Positions 1 through 7,235 of a stretch of DNA of 12,459 nucleotides are shown in pieces. A program made the translations under genes and the position numbers. The notes beneath the pieces were generated by a model. That model did no database searches. It saw nothing but the letters and a program-made list of their open reading frames with translations, and was not told the DNA's origin. Origin of the DNA: Synura sp. LO234KE (Eukaryota > Sar > Synurophyceae > Synurales > Mallomonadaceae); the NCBI GenBank assembly GCA_015143735.1, contig VKHC01000408.1, positions 1 to 12,459 on the forward strand, read 5' to 3'. How positions within the stretch are numbered: position 1 is the first letter of the stretch; every line of letters begins with the position of its first letter.

Positions 1-339
1 ATTTCACTTTGAGGGATGCCACTGGCACGGTAAATGGCTCCGGGTTCCTCATATTATCAATTAATTTTCCCATTTGAGTAATACTGCGCTGGGTCCCATC
101 CTCAAGTGTAATTGTTTCTTATGAAAGATTTCTTAAAAATCATAGGCTCGATTTCCTAATTGTCGTTGCTATCATATTTATTTCGGTAGCGTCGTCTTTG
201 ACTCTTAGTTCATAGTCTATTATTCGGTTGCACTCGGTGGACTATACTTTTTACTCTATATAGTCGGTGGAGAGTTATCGTGAACAGAGTGGTAGAGTGG
301 TGACCGTAAATAGAATTTTATTTAAGGAACATTAGTGGA
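1..339. other. Gene-free AT-rich stretch
   Basis: No reading frame of useful length lies here on either strand. The sequence is AT-rich and simple in texture. From about 220 on it contains loose variants of a GGTGG/AGTCGGT motif (for example around 228-240 and 258-272) that may be outlying, decayed members of the repeat array starting near 340. I see no RNA gene and no promoter that can be tied to a gene. Confidence 0.5.
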
Positions 340-680
340 TACTAAAAAACCACGCTATAGCGGTACCGACTATAGTGGTACCATCTAAGAAAGTCCACCA
401 CTAAATACCCAGCTATGCTAGCTGGAGTAGTAGCTTGTTCGGCTTTGGATGGACCAGCTATAGTTGGTGACCAAGAATTTTAGGGGTCAAAAACGAAGGT
501 CTTGGGCGTTTTATGGTGAGCTTTGGTCGTCGACTTTACATGGTTAGGATTTGGATGAACCAACTATAGCTGGTGGCGACACTTAGAGAGTACTGTGAAT
601 AAATTTTGGTACCTAAATACAATTGTGCACGGTGAACTTTGGCGGTAGACTGTACAAGGTTACGACTTTGAAGGGGTTCA
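340..680 (-). repeat. Left repeat array, inverted relative to the right array
   Basis: A cluster of degenerate short repeats. The unit GACTTTACATGG at 532-543 is the exact reverse complement of CCATGTAAAGTC at 2378-2389 and 2461-2472. Related pieces include GCTTTGGATGG near 442 and ATTTGGATGAACC near 549. Two 35-bp stretches, 515-549 and 631-665, start GGTGA.CTTTGG and match at 28 of 35 positions, which shows local tandem duplication. Palindromic motifs are interspersed at 353-362, 453-468 and 559-574. Opposed arrays of short subterminal repeats are typical of CACTA-like DNA transposons; applying that here is inference. Confidence 0.65.
453..574. repeat. Two opposed copies of a 16-bp palindromic motif
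   Basis: ACCAGCTATAGTTGGT at 453-468 and ACCAACTATAGCTGGT at 559-574 are exact reverse complements of each other, and both are one step from the perfect palindrome ACCAGCTATAGCTGGT. Each is preceded by TTTGGATG(G/A), so the palindrome and the GACTTTGGATGG unit travel as a composite. Further copies lie at 2585-2600 and 2632-2647. The repeated association suggests a binding site or a structural unit of a mobile element. Confidence 0.6.
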
Positions 681-885
681 TTTGAATGGCCAAGCTCAAA
701 ATAAATTGACCCCTGTTATGTGTGCTACAGGCAACTTCTCTGATGAGTTAATTAACAAAGATAGAGCCAAGTGTGTAATTGGTTATTTGCCCACCCTGAT
801 CAATTTGAAAGCAGAGCTAGAAGAACACTTATTAGCTATCTATGGTAGTAAAACTAGGTTAGCCAAAGAATGGCAACGCTCCTGA
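649..885 (+). pseudogene. Fragment resembling a Plavaka/CACTA-type transposase
   Basis: An open frame of 78 codons follows a stop at 646-648. Its first ATG is at 718, so the frame is more likely an exon or fragment than a complete gene. Residues near the middle read LTPVMCATGNFSDEL, then KCVIGYLPTL 16 residues on. The pairing of a (P)V..T(G)GN motif with a following (V/I)IGYLP motif recalls the conserved part of Plavaka transposases (KDZ-related, CACTA-like DNA elements). That assignment is from memory of the family pattern. The fragment lacks the downstream half, where a full transposase of many hundred residues would continue. It lies immediately inside the left repeat array, which fits a transposon. 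It could also be an unrelated exon. Confidence 0.4.
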
Positions 886-1228
886 CGTTTTGGCATTACA
901 CTTTCCAGCGGCTTCTTCTGAGAATAGGACTGCATTATCCTCAATCAAGAATAGAACAGCTGTTCACAAGGAGCAGCGCATGCATCGGCAATCTTAATCT
1001 TCTTAGTGCCGACGCTTTTGGCGTGAACCCAGTCTGCAAGGATGACATCGATCGTTGCTGCAATTCATCGGAAGGATAAACAGAGGACCTAAAATTCCGT
1101 CTTATATCGTCATTCGTGACAACGAAGAGTACCTTCCATCGATGAAAATATAGTATATCGACAGGCTCATTTTATTGTGGCAGCCAGTTGATGTGAATGA
1201 CTATCATATCAAATCGAGTGGATTGAAG
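866..1228 (+). pseudogene. 5' part of an unidentified gene, broken by frameshifts and a stop
   Basis: Protein-like sequence can be followed only by changing frame. Frame 2 is open at 866-997 and includes the pieces PDVLALHFPAASSENR and IKNRTAVHKEQRMHR. A second frame covers about 1000-1056 (ADAFGVNPVCKDDIDR). A third runs from 1046 (LLQFIGRINRGPKIPSYIV, then IRDNEEYLPSMK) to 1228, with an in-frame TAG at 1151-1153. It ends TTG AAG before GTAAAC, a plausible phase-0 donor at 1229. The joined text reads like one conserved protein, so the breaks are either pseudogene lesions or indel errors in a draft assembly. I do not recognise the family. The first segment overlaps the end of the transposase-like fragment, so the border between the two is uncertain. 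Confidence 0.4.
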
Positions 1229-1316
1229 GTAAACAAGAATATATATTTTGTCTCTTTATATTTAATCTTGCGTCATCTAGCACATAAATAAGTCATTCAA
1301 AACAGACGGAACGCAG
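1229..1316 (+). other. Probable 88-nt intron
   Basis: Donor AAG|GTAAAC at 1229 and acceptor ACGCAG| ending at 1316. The interior is AT-rich with many stops. The flanking frames are both phase 0 (AAG, then GTA ATT AAT GAA GAG), so removal joins two protein-like segments cleanly. The pyrimidine tract is weak, so the acceptor is less certain than that of the next intron. Confidence 0.4.
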
Positions 1317-1696
1317 GTAATTAATGAAGAGCTATTTAATATTCTCATCAACCACAAGGTTATGAAGGAACGTTTGGTCGCGTATCAAAAAATAATAAAG
1401 ATGCGATGCTGAAGAAGTTTTTAAACAAGTTGATGATATGCTACAAGAAATTATATCTTCATCAGTTATGTGCGACGTTTTCTTTTGCACGCTACTGGAG
1501 CAGAAGAGAGCACTATCCACCAGCGATAGCTCTTCTGAAAATGGGAACTATGCCGATATTCCATGCTTCGGGGCGCAACAGCTCAATACCGCTCACAGAG
1601 GAGTTCAAGCTTGCAAGTTCCAAGCCATTGTGGAGGCAATTGCACAGCAGCTGAATATGTGGGTCTACACCGATGAGATCGAAAAACGCGTTGATG
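1317..1696 (+). pseudogene. Middle exon of the unidentified gene, one frameshift
   Basis: The exon begins VINEELFNILINHKVMKERL, continues to VAYQKIIK, and that frame ends in TGA at 1410-1412. A +1 frame opens at 1399 and runs as DAEEVFKQVDDMLQEI, then MCDVFFCTLLEQKRA, QACKFQAIVEAIAQQLN and MWVYTDEIEKRVD, to 1696. The two frames overlap by about 10 bases, so a single-base insertion near 1404 is the simplest explanation. A serine- and asparagine-rich patch (STSDSSSEN) lies in the middle. The predicted protein is helical and soluble, with no membrane segment. It ends after the first base of a codon, before the consensus donor GTGAGT at 1697. No family is recognised. Coding origin is well supported by the 298-base open stretch and the in-phase splice to 1874. 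Confidence 0.5.
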
Positions 1697-1873
1697 GTGA
1701 GTGTTTTTTATTGTAGCTAATGATCGGTCAACTATTTAGGGATTGTCGATAAGAACCCTATAACTCAGCCCTTGGTGATCATTAAATAGCAGCCTATCAT
1801 TAACTTCGTAAAGACACGCTAAAATAAAAGTTTCGTTTACAAGTCTCTCCAAAACAACAGTCATGTTTTTCAG
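1697..1873 (+). other. 177-nt intron containing an inverted copy of the next exon
   Basis: Donor G|GTGAGT and acceptor TTTTTCAG|GT. Exon 1317-1696 ends in phase 1, and exon 1874 onward starts with the two missing bases, giving an uninterrupted frame across the junction (RVD-GLSNLKN). This phase match supports a real intron. The 3' half (1802-1873) is an inverted partial copy of the downstream exon start. Confidence 0.55.
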
Positions 1874-1874
1874 G
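1802..1874 (-). repeat. Inverted duplicate of 1884-1956
   Basis: The reverse complement of 1802-1874 aligns without gaps to 1884-1956: 51 of 73 bases match, and 36 of 43 in the distal part. At protein level the minus-strand copy reads LKN, then NETFILACLYEV. The plus-strand exon reads LKN, then NETFVLACLHEV. About 15 of 24 residues are identical, with conservative changes (I/V, Y/H), so both copies probably descend from coding sequence. Only nine bases (1875-1883) separate the arms, so an RNA crossing here could fold into a long imperfect hairpin that includes the splice acceptor. Confidence 0.6.
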
Positions 1875-2265
1875 TCTTTCCAACCTGAAGAATTTATTCT
1901 GTAAGTTGACAAGACCTGGGAACGAAACTTTTGTTTTAGCTTGTCTTCATGAAGTTGCGGAAGGAGTTGTTCCCGGAAGAGTACCATTCGATTGGGACCG
2001 GCTGAAAGGCTATATGAAGAATATTCTCCCCTTTGTCGACAAGTTCAGAAAGAAGCTCTCAGCGGACCAAGATATGATCAAGTTACTCCGTCGAGAGAGG
2101 AGCTTTTATTTCCCGCAATGGGGTTTTAGCAATTATTCCTTTTGCAAACATTCGCGAGACGGTACTACTGGTCGCTTCACTGCCGGAGTTTCCAAGGAAG
2201 GCGCAGGAACACGAGCATCATTTGGCTGTATGAAAGCAGTGAATGAGGCAGATGATCACGAATAA
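1874..2265 (+). pseudogene. Last recognisable exon of the unidentified gene
   Basis: After the acceptor the frame reads GLSNLKNLFCKLTRPGNETF, LACLHEVAEGVVPGRVPFDW, DRLKGYMKNILPFVDKF and RKKLSADQDMIKLLRRERS, then SFYF near 2110. The same frame stays open to a TAA at 2263-2265 that lies within AATAAA (2261-2266). From about 2111, however, frame 2 reads more like protein (VLAIIPFANIRETVLLVASL, then PEFPRKAQEHEHH) and stops at TGA 2231-2233. A single-base shift near 2110-2120 is therefore likely, and the true C-terminus is probably the frame-2 one. The mixture of basic and hydrophobic helical stretches does not identify a family. The right repeat array begins about 110 bases downstream. Confidence 0.5.
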
Positions 2266-2377
2266 AATGAGAAGGTAGACAACGTATGTAAAAATGAGAA
2301 CTATCTAATATCGCTAACTATAAGAAATTACTTAAACGATCATAATGCCTTGCTATAGTTGGACCAGCTGTAGTGGT

Positions 2378-2574
2378 CCATGTAAAGTCTCCTAGTAAAG
2401 TCCTCCGTATAAAGTCTACCTAGTAAAGTCTACCATGCAATGTCGTCCATACAAAGGCTACCATGTAAAGTCACCCACCCAAACTCTCCTAAGTCTCCCA
2501 TCTAAAGTCCAGCTATAGGTAACCAGCTATAGGTCTACTAAAGACTCCCAGGACATAGTCAACCATACAAAGTC
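2378..2574 (+). repeat. 14-bp minisatellite, right repeat array
   Basis: Consensus CCATGTAAAGTCTA. Units start at 2378 (13 bp), then at 2391, 2405, 2419, 2433, 2447, 2461 and 2475, each exactly 14 bp. The array then continues with truncated or variant units at 2489, 2498, 2510 and 2524 (CAGCTATAGGT variants, also 14 bp), 2538, 2548 and 2563. Units differ at several positions, so the array is old. The CAGCTATAGGT variants link it to the ACCAGCTATAGCTGGT palindrome family. Its orientation is opposite to the left array at 340-680. Confidence 0.8.
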
Positions 2575-2647
2575 GACTTTGGATGGTGACTATAGCTGGT
2601 GCTTTTACCATCCAAAGTCCATATAATGTCGACCAGCTATAGTCGGT
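2568..2647. repeat. Palindrome and hairpin block at the end of the right array
   Basis: CAAAGTCGACTTTG (2568-2581) is a perfect 14-bp palindrome. Extended to 2563-2586 it pairs at all but one mirrored position. The second half, GACTTTGGATGG (2575-2586), also pairs perfectly with CCATCCAAAGTC (2608-2619) across a 21-base loop that contains GACTATAGCTGGT. A further copy, ACCAGCTATAGTCGGT, follows at 2632-2647. The array therefore switches orientation here and then switches back. Confidence 0.75.
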
Positions 2648-2649
2648 AC

Positions 2650-3635
2650 AGATTATATCCACTGATGATGCTGAATAAGGTGCACGCCCTCCGAAAATAG
2701 AAATGGTCCTTCAGGACCTTACTATATAGAAAGGCACTCCTCTGGCTATGTTGGAAAAACTTCTGCAAAATATTTCTAAAGGAGGATTCTTAAGAGTGAT
2801 TCTGATGACTGAAATTAATAGGGAGAGTAGTCTTACAGAGTTAATTTTGCTACAGAGTGGTGATTCTAAAGAATTGTTTCATCGATGAGTCTCTCTAAAT
2901 TAACGTAAGCGAGTTGAAAGAGTACCCGCTATGGATTACCTGTTGAAACAATGCTGTAAACCAGCTCGATACTAGAGCTGAAGTGGGAACTACACAGAGT
3001 TATTTGTATCAGAAATGCTAAGTATAAATGTTACATGTTAGTAAGCCAATTGCAACGTACGTCCACTGTTACAGTCGATCCGCTGCAGATGGGGCTGGAT
3101 TCAAAACTGCTCTGCAGGGACCCTTTCATTAAGAGAAAAGCTCTGAGTACTCTCATTCTGGTATCTGCCCTAGCCGTCATGATTCAACACTCTACAGTTA
3201 TTGTTCAGGGCGCCATCACATTCCTTGAAGGCCAGCGCCTTCGGTGAAGAAACGTTTTTGCTTCTTGCACTTTCCTCGAGCCACGCTCCTAAGTTGCTTC
3301 ATTAATGCTCCAAGTGAGGTCTGAAATATAACGATACAGGTAGTTATGCACCCAAATGAAACAAACATTTACACGCACACAGTTAGTAAGATAAGAAATA
3401 GGTTCGAGTAGATCTCAATAACCTCAGCAGGAGCATCAACAAGGCTATCGGCTGAGGTGTTGACTGTTGCGTACAAATACACTACCCTTCACCCTGCAGC
3501 TCATTCTCGTCTAAATTCCTCGGTATATTGGTGTGAAGACGATCTGCGCGGGAACACCACATCAGAGGACCTTGAAAATTCCACTATCTTACTTATTGAG
3601 ATTTTAGAGAACATAGTAGCCTTGTTTCTTTGTAG
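2650..3635. other. Gene-free stretch
   Basis: Reading frames here are short and unconvincing. The frame at 3035-3247 opens with TTG and has a hydrophobic run (TLILVSALAVM) but no ATG context, no splice logic and no family resemblance. The frame at 3457-3639 is mirrored by an equally long antisense frame. The pyrimidine-rich run at 3621-3635 is the acceptor of the following exon. Nothing else is supportable. Confidence 0.45.
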
Positions 3636-3868
3636 GTAAACGAGTTGGAATTCTCCGGAATGACGTTCGTGCTGGAAGTACAAAAAAGATCATATCTTAC
3701 TTGTTTCCCAATGGTCGAGATACTGAAGAAAAGTTCAATAAAGAAATACTAAATTTTGCCGAAGCACATCTATCAGTTTATTTGATTTCCCATGCATATG
3801 TTGACGTTCGCCCTTTGTTGAGAGAGAAGTATCCAAATCCCTTAGCAGTAGTATTTAACCTCTACAAG
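3636..3868 (+). CDS. Internal exon of an unidentified gene
   Basis: The acceptor TTGTTTCTTTGTAG precedes 3636 and the donor AAG|GTGAGA follows 3868. The exon is 233 bases and entirely open. The protein reads KRVGILRNDVRAGSTKK, IISYLFPNGRDTEEKFNKEI, LNFAEAHLSVYLISHAYVDV and RPLLREKYPNPLAVVFNLYK. The first two bases complete a codon from an upstream exon that I could not identify; the end is phase 0. Codon use and residue composition look like a conserved, soluble, mixed helical protein; no catalytic motif is seen. It could belong to the same gene as 1317-2265, since both read on the plus strand. The arrays and the stop at 2233/2265 lie between them, and there is no phase evidence to link them. 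Confidence 0.5.
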
Positions 3869-4238
3869 GTGAGAAAGATAGCAATGCGTTAAGCGTACTT
3901 GCAAACGCTAGCGTGTTCACGTGACAATTCTCACTGCATGAGCCGGACGGATCACTTGTGCAGGGCGGGAGATTTGCTTTGCGGACGACCTGCAATTCTT
4001 TGCAAAGTTGACTGTGAACGGCTGACCTCGTTTCTGTGTATGCCACGGCATTCAACCTTTGGGTAGCCACTGATTGCGTCCCATTACTAGGATCGCTCCC
4101 TGCAGATACGGACCCTGAGTACATAAATGTATACCGATTATAAAATATTAAACCCATTGATAAAAATACGTAGAACCGGACAATATGATGGTTGCAGCAA
4201 AATTTCGCAGTCGCACCAATAACGTGAAAACATTTCAG
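3869..4238 (+). other. Possible 370-nt intron with a GC-richer insert
   Basis: It runs from GTGAGA to ACATTTCAG. The middle (about 3900-4130) is GC-richer than either edge and carries a long antisense open frame (minus 3855-4265), whose text is not recognisable. This may be an inserted repeat. The flanking exon phases agree (0 and 0), which is weak support for the splice. Confidence 0.3.
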
Positions 4239-4553
4239 ATGGAGAATTTGTTTCAAGCGGCGCAAGAAGGGGGTCAGTGGTATTGCTCCCCTCTTCTTCC
4301 GTCTAGAATCGGACGCTTTCCCACATCAACGGGTTGCTTCACTCGGGAGAAAACTGATCCAGACGGGCAGCAGCTCATGACCTGGCGGGGTCTCCGTTTT
4401 TCAAAACACCTCTACCAATTGCAGCCATTCTCTACAGTAGGCGTGACCGGGATACCAGATCTCCAGTTTTGGTCAAATATGGAAGGTAACGCGTGCCTCC
4501 TTATGCAACTATCCCTCCCTAGTCGGTCGGCATTCATCGCGTTTCGTCCATGA
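4239..4553 (+). CDS. Possible following exon, or terminal reading frame
   Basis: After ACATTTCAG the frame begins ATG GAG AAT TTG TTT CAA (MENLFQAAQEGGQWY). It stays open to a TGA at 4551-4553, and a possible earlier donor is GAAG|GTAACG near 4484. Joining to 3868 is in phase and gives NLYK-MENLFQ. Alternatively the ATG is simply a start codon within the upstream-open frame that begins at 4185. After about residue 20 the text (proline-, serine- and threonine-rich) looks less protein-like, so only the first part may be coding. No family is recognised. Confidence 0.28.
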   Translation: MENLFQAAQEGGQWYCSPLLPSRIGRFPTSTGCFTREKTDPDGQQLMTWRGLRFSKHLYQLQPFSTVGVTGIPDLQFWSNMEGNACLLMQLSLPSRSAFIAFRP

Positions 4554-4568
4554 GCTCTCCCATCCCGC

Positions 4569-4625
4569 GATCCCCGTCAAACCTCAAGTTCCTCCAGTCC
4601 TTCCACCTGTCAATTGACGGGGATC
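4569..4625. repeat. Perfect 12-bp inverted repeat with a 33-base loop
   Basis: GATCCCCGTCAA (4569-4580) pairs exactly with TTGACGGGGATC (4614-4625). The loop is pyrimidine-rich, and the right arm overlaps a second palindrome, GTCAATTGAC (4609-4618). By rough base-count statistics a 12-bp perfect stem with a loop this short is unlikely by chance in a window of this size. No gene adjoins it; its role is unknown. Confidence 0.65.
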
Positions 4626-4629
4626 TCTG

Positions 4630-6090
4630 GTGACGTTGAATCGTGCCTCAAATGCGTGGTCCTGGAGGGAGCAATATGGTCTCCGTGCGCTGTACTATGT
4701 TTTAAAATCGTTCGCCTTCCTCGGATGATGCAGTTCCCCTTCTCCCAGGTCAGGGCTGGCACTTAACATGTCTGGAGAATTCCTCGACAAGTCTGACACC
4801 ATCACGGAAATCTTTACCACACACATCTCAACATCGGATGCCGGTCTCATTCCCTTGGTTTTTACCGAAAACCGCAGATGATAGCACTAGTCATGCAAAC
4901 TTCAATTTCTACGCGATTAACCACAATCCGACGGCCCACGTGTGGTATTATGGGTGCATGGGAGTTTACCCTGGTTCCACGAAATGTTTGGGAACCCAAA
5001 TGTCTGTGCAACACTGGTCTCCTCCCGAGGCAAGTCAGCCCATCCCCCGAGGCTACGCCTGGATGCCCGAGCACATCATATCTGGCTTCACTTCACTCCA
5101 TTCCACCAACAAGCAGCTGGATTGATGGGAAGCCCTTAGAATGTTCCAGTTGAACACTAACTCCAACTCAAAGAGACACCTGTTCATACATCATTCTGAC
5201 TCCTCCCTGGTACATTCTAGCAAATCTCCTCTCCAAAATCCATCTCCCCACGCTCAACCATAGGCGACCCAACAGCCACGAGGCGCTGCAGTTAAAAAAA
5301 TGTGATCTTACGACTCACTCTCTGATTCATGAGGAGCAATTTTTCCGGCTCATGCAGACTGCAAGATTTCGGGACGAAAACAAAGCAAAGCAACACTGAT
5401 TCCACCCTGCTGGGAGGATGTAAAAATGAAATATGCCGCGAAAATCCTCAACCTGGGAATCTACGATCATGTGTTTCTCTTCTGTCTCTGTCTGGACCTT
5501 AAAAAATATCGCAGTCCCTCAGACGCGGACCTGGACACTTACTCAATATCCACGGAACATCGCATTTGTATGAGCAACAGGAACACTTCGTAAAGAGGTG
5601 CGAAGCCGTATTCCGTTGGGATCAAGAGCGCCTACAGTAGGTGTAAAGCCCATAAGAAGACAGCGGATGAGTCGTATCTGCAGTCACCCTTGGTGGGGCC
5701 CCGCTTGTTCATCCCAAGTCGTCTGCTATAGTAACGATTTGGCGTCAGCGGGTTCCAAAATAGCTGTATTATGGAGTGTTCAAGTGTCCCATGCTTTGGC
5801 CCCACCGATCATGATCTGGAGTTTTGTCGTCACAGTTTCTGTCTCATGGAGGTAGACTGGATAGGCGCCGCTTGCCCAACCAGTAAATCGAGTGAAATGA
5901 TTGCGTTTGATTCCACCCTAAAATGAATACTCGACTCCTATCAGGCGACGGGGCAGAATGAAGTCGACTCAACTTCATCACGGACAGTATATACTCCATG
6001 CGGCACTTCCTAGATGAATTCATCAAAGCTCGTAGGAACGAAAACCAGATTTAACGCGTACGTGGAGTCTTGAAGGCAGTGCGAGGTCAG
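4630..6090. other. Gene-poor stretch, possibly decayed repeat
   Basis: GC content is higher than in the AT-rich flanks. Several overlapping short frames around 4838-5153 exist on both strands, which is expected of GC-richer non-coding DNA; none has a recognisable motif. The frame at 5598-5855 and its neighbours, such as SAYSRCKAHKKTADESY near 5628-5678, give hints of old coding sequence but no family. I call no gene here. Confidence 0.4.
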
Positions 6091-6091
6091 T

Positions 6092-6508
6092 ATGAACTTA
6101 TCATATTTGGATGAATGCCGGTACGGTAGTCTCCTCGGAGGAAGCCCTAGGAAATGGATTCTTTATCGACAGAATAGTCCAAGCGTCGTCCAGAACGACA
6201 ATGGACGGCATATCGACCAAAAACCTGAACGCCTGTGTAAATTATCTCATCTCGCTCCTGTAGAACATGCTGTGCTCTACCACCTGGTAACAGTGTCCCT
6301 CGCATTGCGCGATTCTCCCCTTCCTACGCTCCCTGCGGACGGTTTCGGAGATATTGTAGGTGAATCCTGTGAGTGTAATAACTCGGTGCTCTTTGCTAGG
6401 ACATGGGACTTGAAAATTGGTAAATGGCGAGAAATTTTTGTGGTGATGGGTCCAGTTTTTCTATTACGCTTGAAGTCTTATGACTTTACCCATAATAATA
6501 AGCTATAA
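6092..6508 (+). CDS. Hypothetical open frame, 138 codons, weak
   Basis: It starts at a true ATG and ends TAA at 6506-6508. The product begins MNLSYLDECRYGSLLGG and ends with a short hydrophobic run (FVVMGPVFLLRL) before a polar tail. There is no signal peptide, no repeat and no family motif. A frame of this length is expected about once by chance in a window of this size and composition. It may be spurious or may hold part of an exon. Confidence 0.18.
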   Translation: MNLSYLDECRYGSLLGGSPRKWILYRQNSPSVVQNDNGRHIDQKPERLCKLSHLAPVEHAVLYHLVTVSLALRDSPLPTLPADGFGDIVGESCECNNSVLFARTWDLKIGKWREIFVVMGPVFLLRLKSYDFTHNNKL

Positions 6509-7019
6509 GTTTCTTTAAAAAGTAAGGAATTCATTCATATTAAAACGTGTGGCGGCTTTAGTACTGACTAGAGAATACAATTTTTCTACTCTCGGTTTCT
6601 CGGCCTCCAATCCGCTATATTTCATTTCTCAACTTTTTGGTTTCAAAATACGCGAAATACGTTTACTTCAATTTTTATATTTGCTCTTGAAAAATAGAGA
6701 ACAAGATGGAAACCAATCCTCTTGCTGATCCAGATCCTCCGGCAAATATTCTTGGTCGTATTCGTATCAATACATAATATTCGTATCTGAGTGATTCTGC
6801 CGAATTCGAAGTATTAAAAATTGATCATGACATAGCATGTAAACTACCTTCATGAGTTAGGTAGCAAATCCCTGCAATAGGGTGAAGGCTTGTGGAGTAG
6901 GGGGGTGGGGCACACTACTTAAAATGAGAATCCCTCCCGTCCGTATCCTTGTGAAGTGGTACCGGAAGTCCTAAAACGCATCGCGATCAGTCCACGGAAG
7001 AAACATTAATTCATTTACA
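6509..7019. other. Gene-free AT-rich stretch
   Basis: No useful reading frame. A G-rich run at 6896-6909 (GAGTAGGGGGGTGGGG) is the only local feature. A possible ATG at 6705 opens a short frame that stops quickly. Confidence 0.45.
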
Positions 7020-7235
7020 TCAAATGGCGGGAGATCCACGAAAATTGTTCATTTTCGTGAGTTCCAGATTTTTCCTTTTGGTGTCGCATTTAATACAACG
7101 TAAAATTTCAGAAAATTTGCCATGTAATCTTTCGTGTCGGCTAAGTTGCTCATTTCGATCCAGGCTGGAAAGATTTACTTCGAAATAGGCATCATCCGGC
7201 AAACACACTCTGTTTACAACTACGTATTGCTGCAT
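7020..7235 (-). CDS. Hypothetical small protein, 71 codons, weak
   Basis: The start is taken at the ATG at 7233-7235, which has A at -3 (ACCAAGATG) and is preferred over an upstream GTG. The product reads MQQYVVVNRVCLPDDAYFEV, then NLSSLDRNEQLSRHERLHG, then FSEILRCIKCDTKRKNLEL. It is polar and charged, with a C..C pair (CIKC) that is too small to call a zinc knuckle. It lacks a signal peptide or membrane segment. A 9-bp hairpin is embedded near the 3' end. It may be a genuine short exon or chance; no family is recognised. Confidence 0.22.
   Translation of the reverse strand: MQQYVVVNRVCLPDDAYFEVNLSSLDRNEQLSRHERLHGKFSEILRCIKCDTKRKNLELTKMNNFRGSPAI
7037..7059. repeat. Perfect 9-bp hairpin
   Basis: CACGAAAAT (7037-7045), a TGTTC loop, then ATTTTCGTG (7051-7059). 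It lies within the 3' part of the weak minus-strand frame 7020-7235. Chance occurrence in this window is plausible. Confidence 0.5.

Noticed and set aside
1736-1987. Minus-strand frame of 83 codons as a gene
   Set aside because: Part of it is merely antisense to the plus exon. The meaningful part is the inverted copy at 1802-1874, which is annotated as a repeat.
3035-3247. 70-codon frame with a hydrophobic run, possible membrane peptide
   Set aside because: It begins with TTG, has no start context, no splice sites and no neighbours that support it.
3855-4265. Minus-strand frame of 136 codons
   Set aside because: It overlaps the donor end of a better-supported plus exon and the probable next exon; the length is within chance expectation and no family is recognised. 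It may reflect an inserted repeat in the intron.
4838-5153. Four overlapping reading frames of 65 to 95 codons on both strands
   Set aside because: Similar lengths in several frames indicate stop-poor, GC-richer DNA rather than coding sequence; none has a motif or splice logic.
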